Shown: positions 15,287-22,637 of the stretch, one piece after another | Numbering within the stretch: position 1 is the stretch's first letter | How the letters are laid out: every line of letters begins with the position of its first letter | Source: DTU080 sp050945315 | Lineage (GTDB): Bacteria; Bacillota; Limnochordia; DTU080 | Length of the DNA stretch: 22,637 bases | NCBI GenBank assembly: GCA_050945315.1 | Contig: JBMNSS010000027.1 | Location: forward strand, 1 to 22,637 | Direction: 5' to 3' | The notes under the pieces: generated by a model | The model's database searches: none | Told to the model about the DNA's origin: nothing | The model's input: only the letters and a program-made list of their open reading frames with translations | Program-made: the position numbers and the translations under genes

Positions 15287-16443
15287 TTCGCCACCTCCTT
15301 CAGTTTATGCAAGGCCTTCAGGCTCTCTGCGACGACAACAGCCGGTGCATCGGCCGTGATCCTGTTTTCCTGCCGGCGGATACGGGCCCCGACTTCATAG
15401 CCGCCTTCCTCGAAGGCCCGTGCCGTCGGTATGTACCCTTGATATCCGTTGGCGTAGCCCACGGGAATCGTGACGGGGAAGGGTGATCCTTTCTGAATCG
15501 ACATTCCCAGCTCCACAAAGACTTCAGCTGGTAAGCCCAAAAGAGCCAGCTCGCCGATTCTTACGGCGTGTACGCTGAAATCGATGCCTTCGGAGTCCGC
15601 GGGCAACAGGAAGCTGTGCTGCAAAGAAGAGAGTGACGGAGTCAGCTCTTGCCCCTCTGCTGATGACAGCAACTCCTTCATGACCGCGGCCCCCAGGTAG
15701 CGGCCCAATTTGTCAACGGCATCGAAGTCCGCGCCGTGGGGATCGGAGTTGATATTACCCGCACATCCGTTGGCAAAGATGGCTATGGCTTCGGTCTGCT
15801 CCTCAATATGGCGCGCCGCGGCACCGGGAAAATCACCGGAGATCAGGTAGTTGTTTTGCCCCAAGACGACGGCATGACACGGATGGCAAAACCAGACGGC
15901 TTTTGTCTCGCCGTGGAGATCGGTGATCTGTAGAATATCGACCCAAGGATAGACCGGTTGATCGGGAGCTTTGCCCAAAACGATGCGTCCGTCGCGTTTT
16001 TCGCGTCTGTTGATGCCGCACTGTGCCGGCCCTCGCCGGTAGAAGACACGAGCCGGGGCGGCCATGCTCTTGGCCCAGGCGACGACACCAACCAACTTGT
16101 CCTCAAAAACGGCGACGTTGTTGGCAGTTACGGTATCGACTTCGCTTCTGGGGATATTAGGTCCTGAATGGGTGTGTGTGGCCGCTACGAAAACATTCGA
16201 TGCGGGAATGCCGGTCTCTTCCTCGACACGTCGCCGCACTCGCCCGACCACGTCGGCGGATATGCCGACAGTCTCAATGCCCAACAAGACAAGATCGTTT
16301 TTGGCGTCCGTCAGATAAAGTGCTCTCGCCCACAACTCATCCCGAATTCCCACTGCTCCGTGTTTCCGCCCGGCGTAACCCGCCATGGCACAACCTATGG
16401 CCGGAGTGATGTTGACCTTGGCGACGCTTGCTTGAAGGGGCAT
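15283..16443 (-). CDS. Neutral/alkaline ceramidase N-terminal-domain protein
   Basis: A 386-residue zinc-type hydrolase of the neutral ceramidase family. Family motifs are present: AATHTHSGP (residues 87-95), FCHPCHAVV (His187, His190), SGDFPG (202-207) and NGCAGNINSD (225-234). It is shorter than classic ceramidases of over 600 residues and lacks their C-terminal domain, as do many bacterial and environmental members. The ATG at 16443 follows a GGAGG site by nine bases and starts directly before the family-like SVAKVNITPAIG. An open frame continues upstream to 16575, but that part has no family likeness. From this start there is no signal peptide, so it is probably cytoplasmic. The next gene overlaps by four bases. 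Ceramide is not an obvious substrate here; amide or ester bonds of a glycan-linked group are equally possible. Confidence 0.87.
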   Translation of the reverse strand: MPLQASVAKVNITPAIGCAMAGYAGRKHGAVGIRDELWARALYLTDAKNDLVLLGIETVGISADVVGRVRRRVEEETGIPASNVFVAATHTHSGPNIPRSEVDTVTANNVAVFEDKLVGVVAWAKSMAAPARVFYRRGPAQCGINRREKRDGRIVLGKAPDQPVYPWVDILQITDLHGETKAVWFCHPCHAVVLGQNNYLISGDFPGAAARHIEEQTEAIAIFANGCAGNINSDPHGADFDAVDKLGRYLGAAVMKELLSSAEGQELTPSLSSLQHSFLLPADSEGIDFSVHAVRIGELALLGLPAEVFVELGMSIQKGSPFPVTIPVGYANGYQGYIPTARAFEEGGYEVGARIRRQENRITADAPAVVVAESLKALHKLKEVAK

Positions 16444-16598
16444 CAGTACTCGCCTCCCGTTGCATGGTCCAGTAAGAGATACATACCCGAGAGAAGGGGA
16501 AATTCCTGTATTGGCTGCCGAGGACGAGTGGAAGGTTACAGGAGATAGCGGACTTGCCGCAGAAAAATAACTCACAATCCTTATAAGGGGCTGGGGAT

Positions 16599-17636
16599 GT
16601 GGGAGAGGAAAAGAAACTGAATCTGACTCTGATCGGTTGCGGAGGCATTGCGGATGCGCACCTCAGGGCCGTGAAGGTGCTGGAGCCGCGAGTGGAACTG
16701 ATCAGTACCGTGGATATTGACGAGACGAGAGCCCGGGCCGCGGCGGAAAAATATGAAGCCGCCTATTGGACCACGGACTATGAAAAGGCTCTTTCTGATG
16801 AGGCGGTCGACGCGGCGATTCTGTGTCTGCCTCACGACCTGCATGCCCCCGTGGCCATAGCGGCTGCGGAGGCAGGGCTGCATGTGCTCTGTGAAAAGCC
16901 CTTGTCGCTGAATGCCGCTGAGGGTTGGCAGATGGTACGGCGTTTTGAGGAAGCTGACAGAGTCCTCATGGTTGGGCACAGCCGTCGGTTCACACCCGGG
17001 GCGGCTCAGGTGCGAAAAATCATTCAAAACGGTGAACTGGGGACCGTCTTCCACGTGCACAGCAGTCTGCTCTCATACATTCAACAGGCTTCCACGGCGT
17101 GGAGACGACGCAATGAGAGTTCAGGCGGATATCTCATACCAATATTTGGCACTCACCTCATAGATCTGCTCTTGTGGGTCACGGATCTGGTGCCGTTGCG
17201 TGTCTACTGCGAGTATTCGTCGTATCGTCCGGAATGGGAAGGTGATGATGAAGTCAGCATCACCCTGGCTTTGGGCGACAAGGAGGGACGGGAGATTCCG
17301 GCCTCGGTGCAGATGTCGGCCAACTGCCGGATGCGCCCGTCACGGCCTCAAAACCGCGATGAACTGATTGTCGGGGGAGTTGATCATACTCTGATCTACA
17401 ATAATCCCGGTCGCTTGTTCTTGGATGGCGATCCACTGCCGCTGGAGCCCTCGGAGGAGGCGGCTCTGCCCACGTTTGCCCGCCAGCTGCAGGAATTCGT
17501 TCAGGCGATTGACGAGGGACGTGCACCGGTGTCCTCAGGGCATGAGGCCGCTCGGGTCATGGAGGTCTTGGACGCTGCACAGAAATCGGCTACAGAGCAT
17601 GTCGTGGTGGAGCTGAACCGAGACGACAGGAAGTAA
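16599..17636 (+). CDS. Gfo/Idh/MocA family oxidoreductase (second copy)
   Basis: A 345-residue NAD(P)-dependent sugar-type oxidoreductase. The Rossmann loop is GCGGIA (residues 13-18), CEKPLSL is at 98-104, and the catalytic-type FGTHLID is at 183-189. It begins at a GTG with AAGGGG eight bases before it. The gap to the divergent ceramidase-like gene is 155 bases and I see no convincing promoter on either side. It leads a plus-strand group; the next gene starts 19 bases after its stop. It is only distantly similar to the family member at 849. Together with the lyase and hydrolase on the other strand it suggests processing of a released sugar, which is inference. Confidence 0.9.
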   Translation: MGEEKKLNLTLIGCGGIADAHLRAVKVLEPRVELISTVDIDETRARAAAEKYEAAYWTTDYEKALSDEAVDAAILCLPHDLHAPVAIAAAEAGLHVLCEKPLSLNAAEGWQMVRRFEEADRVLMVGHSRRFTPGAAQVRKIIQNGELGTVFHVHSSLLSYIQQASTAWRRRNESSGGYLIPIFGTHLIDLLLWVTDLVPLRVYCEYSSYRPEWEGDDEVSITLALGDKEGREIPASVQMSANCRMRPSRPQNRDELIVGGVDHTLIYNNPGRLFLDGDPLPLEPSEEAALPTFARQLQEFVQAIDEGRAPVSSGHEAARVMEVLDAAQKSATEHVVVELNRDDRK

Positions 17637-17655
17637 GAGATCTGGAGGGCGAGGC

Positions 17656-18735
17656 ATGCTGGATCAGATTCGGGCAGGCAAGAATCTCCCTGTGCCCGAT
17701 TACTGGCGAGGAACTGTCGAAGATGTAGACAAAGCATTGGACGGTGTCAGGCGCGGAAAGGTGGTTTCCTTGCGCAAGAGTGCGGGAGGACGGTCCTTGC
17801 GCGCCGTCATCTACGGACCACAAGCGCCTCTGAGGCGAACGGCCAATTTGAACTCAGCCTTTGGGGCCTCTCTGCCTCGAGCCTATGTAGACAAGACGCA
17901 GCGGCGTCCGAGTCTGATGCTGGTCGGCGGTGCACATGGTTCTGAGATGGAGGGCATAGTCGGTCTCGTCAACCTGATTAGCGTTATGGAGTCCGGATAT
18001 GACCTGCTGGGCAGATCATGGAAGAATCTGCAAGCCTTGGCCGAAGGGGTCCGGCTGACCATTCTGCCTTGTCTCAATCCGGACGGTCGGGCGCGTGTGC
18101 GCCTGAAAAGCTACGTCGGTGAGACGGCGGAGACCTACCGCTATTGGATGCAAGGAACGCGCCAAGACGGCACGTTGTATTCATGGCCGGCGGTGAAGGA
18201 GTTTCATCCCATAGAAGACGTCGGCTTTTTGGGCGGCTATTTCAATGACGATCACATCAATCCGATGCATGATGATTTCTTCGTCAACCCATGTGCCGAG
18301 GTACGATCACTGATGGAGCTGGCCGACAGTGAAGCTCCGGATCTGCTCGCCTTGCTGCACAGTGCTGCGGATTCTCCGTTCTACTTCTGCTCCGTCGCTC
18401 ACCTGCCGCCGGTTCATCAAGAAGCCATCTACGGCTTGTCTCAACGGGTGGAGAACAGGATGACCGAGAAAGGCCTTCCTTTTACAGCTTTCGCGGATCC
18501 TCAGCAGCAGCAGAAGGTGTATCTTGAGCAGTTCAATCTGCCTCGTGCCCTTCACCACCATTGCGGAGCGGCGACGCTGACTATTGAAAGCTGTGCAGGA
18601 ATTGAGACAGACCAAGACCATCTGAAGTTGGACTGGCAACGGATTCTGGACGGGCACTTTATTCTATTTGAGGAACTGCTGTCAAGCGTAGAGGCTGACT
18701 TCGACAAATATGCACAGCCGTTTTTGTCCGACTGA
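17656..18735 (+). CDS. M14-family zinc carboxypeptidase-like protein
   Basis: A 359-residue protein with the metallocarboxypeptidase M14 signature: zinc ligands His94 and Glu97 in GGAHGSEMEG, NPDGR at 141-145, a third zinc ligand His235 in ALLHSAADSP, and the catalytic glutamate Glu311 in LTIESCAG. All key residues are present, so it should be an active hydrolase of a peptide, peptidoglycan stem or other amide. No signal peptide is visible, so it probably works in the cytoplasm. A GGAGGGCGAGG site precedes the ATG. It lies 19 bases after the oxidoreductase gene and 47 before the cupin gene, consistent with one transcript. Confidence 0.85.
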   Translation: MLDQIRAGKNLPVPDYWRGTVEDVDKALDGVRRGKVVSLRKSAGGRSLRAVIYGPQAPLRRTANLNSAFGASLPRAYVDKTQRRPSLMLVGGAHGSEMEGIVGLVNLISVMESGYDLLGRSWKNLQALAEGVRLTILPCLNPDGRARVRLKSYVGETAETYRYWMQGTRQDGTLYSWPAVKEFHPIEDVGFLGGYFNDDHINPMHDDFFVNPCAEVRSLMELADSEAPDLLALLHSAADSPFYFCSVAHLPPVHQEAIYGLSQRVENRMTEKGLPFTAFADPQQQQKVYLEQFNLPRALHHHCGAATLTIESCAGIETDQDHLKLDWQRILDGHFILFEELLSSVEADFDKYAQPFLSD

Positions 18736-18782
18736 CTGGGCGTTTGTGCGTCTGCCTACGCATAACCCGAGGAGGCCGTGTC

Positions 18783-19127
18783 ATGCGAAGATATCGGATA
18801 AGTGATCTTGATGCCAAGGGAACGGAGCAGGTCGCCAGTCACCTGATCAAAGGAGAAGCGTTGACGCGAGGCGGTCTTAGTTTCACGAAGCCCGGGCATC
18901 GCACCCACGACGGTCATGAGCATAGGCATGACGATGATGAAGAGATGTTCATCATCTTGCAGGGGAAAGGATGGGTGCAGATCGACGGGCGGCAAGAGCC
19001 CATAGTTGCCGGGGATGTTCTCGTCATAGAACCCGGTGAAGAACACCATTTGGTCAGCGATGAACAGGATCCCTTGGTGCACATTTGGTTGCATGCGGGA
19101 GAAAGACAGACAGCGAGCCGGGACTGA
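18783..19127 (+). CDS. Small cupin-domain protein
   Basis: A 114-residue single-domain cupin. Motif 1 has a His-rich metal site (HEHRH at 45-49, Glu54, Gly61). Motif 2 is GDVLVIEPGEEHH (Gly77, Pro84, His88/89). Such small cupins are metal-dependent isomerases, dioxygenases or sugar-binding proteins; the reaction cannot be named. The ATG at 18783 follows a GAGGAGG site. An in-frame start at 18744 is rejected because the extra residues are not cupin-like and the ribosome site fits the later ATG. It is probably co-transcribed with the two genes before it. Confidence 0.88.
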   Translation: MRRYRISDLDAKGTEQVASHLIKGEALTRGGLSFTKPGHRTHDGHEHRHDDDEEMFIILQGKGWVQIDGRQEPIVAGDVLVIEPGEEHHLVSDEQDPLVHIWLHAGERQTASRD

Positions 19128-19264
19128 CGCCGGAATACGGGCAGGTTCTCGAAGTCGCGGGAACTTGGCTTTTGTCTCATCTGCAGAGGGCATGATTTCG
19201 GGACGTCTCCCTGGATCGGGCATAGTGGATTGAAATTGTCGAAACGGGCGAGGGTGGGACTGGC

Positions 19265-19882
19265 ATGGACGCGATCTATGATTGGGTGGCGCAATCTTCC
19301 GGCAACAGCTCACTGCTGTTTATGCTGTTGTTCGCGCTATCCTTTATTAACGCTTTTTTTCCGATGGTTCCCATTGAAACTATCAGCGTGTTTGCCGGCT
19401 ATCTCAGTCAAGCGGTGAACGGCAACGCATATGCCATTGTGTTAGCGGTAGCCTTAGGCGGTGCCGTAGGCAGTACGATTCTGCTTTTTTTGGCGCGCTC
19501 ACAAGGCTATCGTCTATTGGAACTGGGATTTGTCAAAAATCAGGTCACTCCCGCCCGCCTTGACAGGACGCAAGATTGGTTCCGTCATTACGGTCTGTGG
19601 ATGATATTCGCCGGCAAACTGGTGCCCGGTATGAGTCTGGTGACCGTGGTATCAAGCGGTCTTTTTCGCCTGGGCAAGCGCGAGGCGCTCATTGCCATTT
19701 ATCTCGCCAACTTCTTGTATTTCGCCGTGGCCGTCGCTTTAGGGCGCTTCTTGGGCGAGGAGTGGCGCTCAGTCACTCTTTGGGGCCGCCGCCTGTGGCC
19801 CTATGCTCTCGGAGTTGCGCTCGTGGCGGTTGTGATCGTAGGCTTGCGCCGGTACCTGCAGAAGCGGATATCCCAGTCTTGA
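19265..19882 (+). CDS. DedA/VTT-domain (SNARE-associated type) membrane protein
   Basis: A 205-residue integral membrane protein with about five hydrophobic segments (near residues 16-48, 55-75, 107-135, 140-160 and 175-195). Family features are GGAVGSTILLFLARSQGY after the second segment and FAGKLVPGMSLVTVVSSG, equivalent to the DedA motif F-x-R-F-x-P-x-x-R; both usual arginines are replaced here (by Lys and Ser). DedA/VTT proteins are linked to lipid-carrier (undecaprenyl phosphate, phospholipid) transport. A GAGGGTGGGA site lies before the ATG. It follows the cupin gene after 137 bases without a visible terminator, so it may be the end of the group or separately expressed. Confidence 0.85.
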   Translation: MDAIYDWVAQSSGNSSLLFMLLFALSFINAFFPMVPIETISVFAGYLSQAVNGNAYAIVLAVALGGAVGSTILLFLARSQGYRLLELGFVKNQVTPARLDRTQDWFRHYGLWMIFAGKLVPGMSLVTVVSSGLFRLGKREALIAIYLANFLYFAVAVALGRFLGEEWRSVTLWGRRLWPYALGVALVAVVIVGLRRYLQKRISQS

Positions 19883-20265
19883 GCAGCTGCACGACACCAT
19901 GCTGTTGAGCGAGTACTAGCATATGGGCATCTGCGGGAGCCTCGTTCAGCTCAGGGCCTCTCTGAGCATCAGAGCTTCGTTAAGCTCAGATGAGCTCATT
20001 TGAGTCAGAACCTATCGTGTGATAGAGTTGTCATGTCTGCTCCTATGCGGCCGCCCATTATCGACCCTATGCAGGGCAACGGTGGTCTCGATGGGTGTTG
20101 CCTACCTCTTTTTCAAACACAGGACGTAAAGCTCTCCGGGTTGCATCACGTCATGTGCCTCGCTCATCTCGTGCTCATGTGCCTGAATAATGTATAATGA
20201 AACCCAATGTCCATGTGATGCGGGAGTATTGGGACGAACACCTGAATGAGGTGGTACTTCAGTTC
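19883..20265. other. Intergenic region with clustered small palindromes
   Basis: This 383-base gap holds no plausible gene. At 19946-20010 several overlapping short inverted repeats share the core GAGCTC/GCTCAG: GCTCAG with CTGAGC, CTCTGA with TCAGAG, GAGCTT-CGTT-AAGCTC, and the palindrome TGAGCTCA. A small CTATC-GTGT-GATAG hairpin follows near 20013-20026. No T-tract follows the cluster, so it is not a classic terminator. The right half carries the direct repeat and -10 box described separately. Confidence 0.55.
20151..20198 (+). promoter_or_regulatory. Promoter region of the osmoprotectant transporter with a 10-bp direct repeat
   Basis: A perfect -10 box TATAAT lies at 20193-20198. No good -35 is found at 17-18 bases upstream. 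Instead, TCATGTGCCT occurs twice, at 20151-20160 and 20175-20184, 24 bases apart (start to start), with the second copy over the expected -35/spacer. The repeat may be the site of an activator or repressor. The -10 position also rules out the in-frame ATG at 20197 as the start of the ATPase gene. Confidence 0.5.
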
Positions 20266-21453
20266 ATGATTAGATTTGTTCATGTATCAAAGGTTTACGA
20301 TGATCAGACAATAGCCGTTAAGGATTTCAATCTGGAGGTAGCTCGAGGAGAGCTGGTGGCTCTCATCGGGCCCAGCGGTTGCGGTAAGACAACCACCCTG
20401 AAAATGGTAAACCGCTTACACGAACCTACTGAGGGGAGCATTCATATCAACGGGGTCGATATTTCCAAGGAAGACCCCGTTGAGATTAGGCGCAACATCG
20501 GCTATGTGATTCAGCAGGTGGGACTCTTTCCTCATATGACCGTAGCGCAGAATATCGCTTTGGTCCCTGAACTCCAGGGGTGGTCGGAGGAAAAACGCGA
20601 GACTCGGGTAGAGGAGCTCTTGGAACTTGTGAATATGGACCCCGAGCAGTATCGAGACCGCTATCCCGCGCAGCTCAGCGGAGGTCAACAGCAACGCATC
20701 GGGGTCATGCGGGCACTTGCTGCAGACCCCGACATCATTCTCATGGACGAGCCGTTTGGTGCACTTGATCCACTCACGAGAAATCAGTTGCAGGATGAAT
20801 TGTTACACATGCAGGCTCAGCTGCGAAAGACCATCCTTCTTGTTACACATGACATGGAAGAGGCCATGAAACTGGCGAATCGGATTGTGATCATGCGCCA
20901 GGGAGAATTGCTGCAAGTCGGTACCCCTGAGGAGATCCTACGCCATCCTGCCAACGATTTCGTGGCCGAATTCGTTGGTGCCGGAGCCTCACTCCATTCG
21001 TCACTTGAGGTCACTGTCCGGGACGTCATGACGGTGGATTACGCTCGAACAGATGCCGACAAAGGCTTGGCTGAGGCCCTGCGTACCATGAAAAACAAGC
21101 GCGTGGATCACCTCATTGTCCTGGAAAATGGGGTCTTTGCGGGAGTTATTTCTGCCTTGGATCTGCATCCCTATCTGAGTCAAGGACGACGCGTGCCTGT
21201 GCGCGATGTGATGCGACGCGAGATGCGAACTGTGGGTCCTAACGCCCCGATACAGCAGGTGGCTTTGCTTGTTAACCGCACTCGGCCCGGTTTCGTTCCG
21301 GTGGTCACCGAAGACGGCTGCGTGCTCGGTGTGGTTAGGCGTTCGGATCTCGTAGACGTGTTAGTAGAAGGTGTCTGGAACACTGAATGTGAGCCGATGA
21401 GTGTGCTTGATGCGAATGCGAATATGAGCTTTGGTGAGGTGGCATCATCGTGA
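20266..21453 (+). CDS. opuCA: Glycine betaine/carnitine/choline-type ABC transporter ATPase with CBS domains
   Basis: A 395-residue ATPase of the osmoprotectant uptake family (OpuCA/ProV-like). Walker A GPSGCGKTT is at residues 35-43, the Q-loop QQVGLFPH at 83-90, signature LSGGQ at 137-141, Walker B IILMDEP at 157-163 and switch His195. The C-terminal part (about 250-385) carries two CBS repeats (VRDVMTV and VRDVMRREMRTV starts), which in relatives sense ionic strength or cyclic-di-AMP. The ATG at 20266 begins the standard MIRF start; 23 in-frame codons upstream overlap the -10 box and are left out. The stop overlaps the permease GTG by four bases. OpuC is the closest fit; the substrate is not certain. 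Confidence 0.92.
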   Translation: MIRFVHVSKVYDDQTIAVKDFNLEVARGELVALIGPSGCGKTTTLKMVNRLHEPTEGSIHINGVDISKEDPVEIRRNIGYVIQQVGLFPHMTVAQNIALVPELQGWSEEKRETRVEELLELVNMDPEQYRDRYPAQLSGGQQQRIGVMRALAADPDIILMDEPFGALDPLTRNQLQDELLHMQAQLRKTILLVTHDMEEAMKLANRIVIMRQGELLQVGTPEEILRHPANDFVAEFVGAGASLHSSLEVTVRDVMTVDYARTDADKGLAEALRTMKNKRVDHLIVLENGVFAGVISALDLHPYLSQGRRVPVRDVMRREMRTVGPNAPIQQVALLVNRTRPGFVPVVTEDGCVLGVVRRSDLVDVLVEGVWNTECEPMSVLDANANMSFGEVASS

Positions 21454-22109
21454 GCACTCTGGTCAAAACGTGGGAGTACGTTCTCGTTAATCAGGGCGAT
21501 TTTGTTTTGGCCCTGCGCGATCATCTATTCTTGCTGGTAGTCGTACCAGTGTTGTTAGGTACCATCGTAGCAGTCCCTCTGGGTATAGCCGCCACGCGGT
21601 GGCGACCCCTCGAGGTGATAATTCTAAGCGTAGTAAGTACGCTTCAGACCATTCCGAGCTTGGCGATGATCGCTGTTATGATCCCCCTTGGCCTGGGCAT
21701 CGGTTACAGACCTGCGGTGGTCGCTATCTTCCTTTACTCTCTCTTGCCCATTGTCCGCAATACCTACGCAGGAATCAACGGAGTAGATGGCTTCCTTAAG
21801 GAAGCTGCGACAGGTATGGGGATGACTGCCTTTCAGCGTTTGGTCAGAGTGGAGTTGCCGTTAGCCGCACCGATGATCATGGCCGGCATTCGGACCGCAA
21901 CTGTTATAGCGGTCGGCACCGGCACTTTGGCAGCTCTGGTCGGAGGCGGTGGTTTGGGACAGTACATCGTGCGCGGTCTTAATCTGATCCGTGACTATAT
22001 TATCTTGGCCGGTGCTTTGCCTGCGGCGATTATGGCTCTGCTGGCTGACTGGCTGCTCGGCAAAGTGGAATTGGCGGTGACACCTCGCGGTCTGAAACTG
22101 GAACGGTAG
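21450..22109 (+). CDS. opuCB: Osmoprotectant ABC transporter permease
   Basis: A 219-residue inner-membrane permease with about five to six hydrophobic segments. The cytoplasmic EAA loop that docks on the ATPase is present: LKEAATGMGMTAFQRLVRVELP. The GTIVAVPLGI, STLQTIPSLAM and GTGTLAALVGGGGLGQYI segments are typical of OpuCB/OpuCD-type permeases. The GTG start overlaps the ATPase stop (GTGA), with GAGGTGG upstream. The binding-protein gene begins 34 bases later, as in opuCABCD operons. A second permease gene would be expected after the binding protein, outside the window. Confidence 0.92.
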   Translation: MSTLVKTWEYVLVNQGDFVLALRDHLFLLVVVPVLLGTIVAVPLGIAATRWRPLEVIILSVVSTLQTIPSLAMIAVMIPLGLGIGYRPAVVAIFLYSLLPIVRNTYAGINGVDGFLKEAATGMGMTAFQRLVRVELPLAAPMIMAGIRTATVIAVGTGTLAALVGGGGLGQYIVRGLNLIRDYIILAGALPAAIMALLADWLLGKVELAVTPRGLKLER

Positions 22110-22143
22110 GAAATGATGCCAGGAAAGGTGTGTTGCAGTCTTC

Positions 22144-22637
22144 ATGAATCCTGGAAGTCGTCGCACAATTGGAGGCGTCCTTGTATTATTGGTCGTTGCT
22201 TTAGGTGCTTTCTACATGCTAAGAGGCGGCAACGACAAAGGTTCAGTGTTGACGTGTGGCTCTCAAGGTTACAGTGAAGTGGAAATCCACTGCGAACTGG
22301 TCAAGACCATCGTTGAAGCCAAGACGGATCACAGTGTTCATCACGTGGAGAATCTTGGCAGTTCTTTAGCCGGCCTTCAAGCCCTTCAGACAGGCGATCT
22401 CGACATGTTCATTACCTTTACGGGAACTCTGTTTCTGGGTCCTATGAATATGAAACTGCAGCCGGGTCTGCAGACACAAGATGAGGTCTGGGAGTATGTT
22501 CACGACCAAGCGTTGGAGCAATGGGGGATCTGGACCTTCGGGCCCTTCGGCTATAACAACGTGTATGCGGTTGCTTTGCCCGCCGCTGTAGCGGAACGAC
22601 TCAATCTCGCCAAAGTCAGTGATCTGGAACCGTATGC
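22144..22637 (+). CDS. opuCC: Osmoprotectant ABC transporter substrate-binding protein (N-terminal part)
   Basis: The frame is open from the ATG at 22144 to the window end, giving about 164 residues of a protein usually near 300. One N-terminal hydrophobic helix (about residues 6-26) follows basic residues. No lipobox cysteine is present, so it is either an uncleaved membrane anchor or a normal signal peptide, unlike the lipoprotein OpuCC of Bacillus. The mature start VLTCGSQGYSEVEIHCELVK, then GSSLAGLQALQTGDLDMFITFTGT, matches the OpuAC/glycine-betaine-binding family (cf. choline/betaine type). The ribosome site is weak: AGGAAAGG lies about 16 bases upstream. Confidence 0.85.
   Translation, partial: MNPGSRRTIGGVLVLLVVALGAFYMLRGGNDKGSVLTCGSQGYSEVEIHCELVKTIVEAKTDHSVHHVENLGSSLAGLQALQTGDLDMFITFTGTLFLGPMNMKLQPGLQTQDEVWEYVHDQALEQWGIWTFGPFGYNNVYAVALPAAVAERLNLAKVSDLEPY

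Noticed and set aside
16444..16575. Extended start of the ceramidase-domain protein at 16575
   Set aside because: The extra 44 residues are not family-like and show no real signal peptide; a good ribosome site precedes the ATG at 16443.
19937..20010. Second TRAP binding site upstream of the transporter
   Set aside because: NAG triplets are present, but many steps are 8-12 nt, so an eleven-triplet array with 2-3 nt spacers cannot be drawn.
20197..20265. Earlier in-frame start for the OpuC-like ATPase at 20197
   Set aside because: It would overlap a perfect TATAAT box, and the usual family N-terminus begins at 20266.

Overview
The window looks like chromosomal DNA of a Gram-positive-type bacterium, most likely Bacillota (Firmicutes). 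The reasons are strong AGGAGG-type ribosome binding sites, a trpEDCFBA operon without trpG, a trp leader that carries a clear binding site for TRAP (the trp RNA-binding attenuation protein of Bacillus-like bacteria), and an OpuC-type osmoprotectant transporter. Base composition is moderately GC-rich by eye. A Limnochordia-like lineage would fit the mix of secreted lyase, orphan solute-binding protein and Gfo/Idh oxidoreductases, but that is a guess.

Layout. 1-121: the 5' end of a group IIC intron on the minus strand, cut by the window edge, lying next to a GC-rich hairpin (125-160). 161-848: no recognisable gene. 849-1931: Gfo/Idh/MocA oxidoreductase (+). 2045-2647: small secreted beta-rich protein (-). 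2816-4090: sugar-type extracellular solute-binding lipoprotein (+). 4130-5590: a terminator hairpin whose T-tract has been split by a second group IIC intron (4161-5590, +). The reverse transcriptase gene of this intron is wrecked by an internal inversion, frameshifts and loss of its 3' half. 5603-11662: trp operon, trpE-D-C-F-B-A on the minus strand, with tightly overlapping genes. 11740-11895: its promoter, TRAP target and leader terminator. 11937-11986: a 15-bp perfect inverted repeat. 11999-16443: a secreted heparinase II/III-family lyase and a neutral-ceramidase-domain hydrolase (-, overlapping genes). 16599-19882: a divergent (+) group with a second Gfo/Idh oxidoreductase, an M14-type metallopeptidase, a cupin and a DedA/VTT membrane protein. 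19883-20265: a non-coding region with many small palindromes and a direct repeat. 20266-22637: OpuC-like ATPase, permease and start of the binding protein (+).

How the parts work together. The trp genes convert chorismate to tryptophan. The glutamine amidotransferase subunit (TrpG/PabA) must be encoded elsewhere, as in Bacillus. In the leader, eleven NAG triplets at about 5-nt spacing lie directly before a terminator hairpin, so tryptophan-loaded TRAP is expected to cause termination before trpE. The lyase/ceramidase-like pair and the divergent oxidoreductase/peptidase/cupin group look like a local catabolic unit for a glycan or glycoconjugate of unknown identity.

The most unusual points are the rearranged group IIC intron, which now separates trpA from the hairpin that once stood just past its end, and the TRAP-type leader. 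I saw no CRISPR array, tRNA, rRNA or phage genes.
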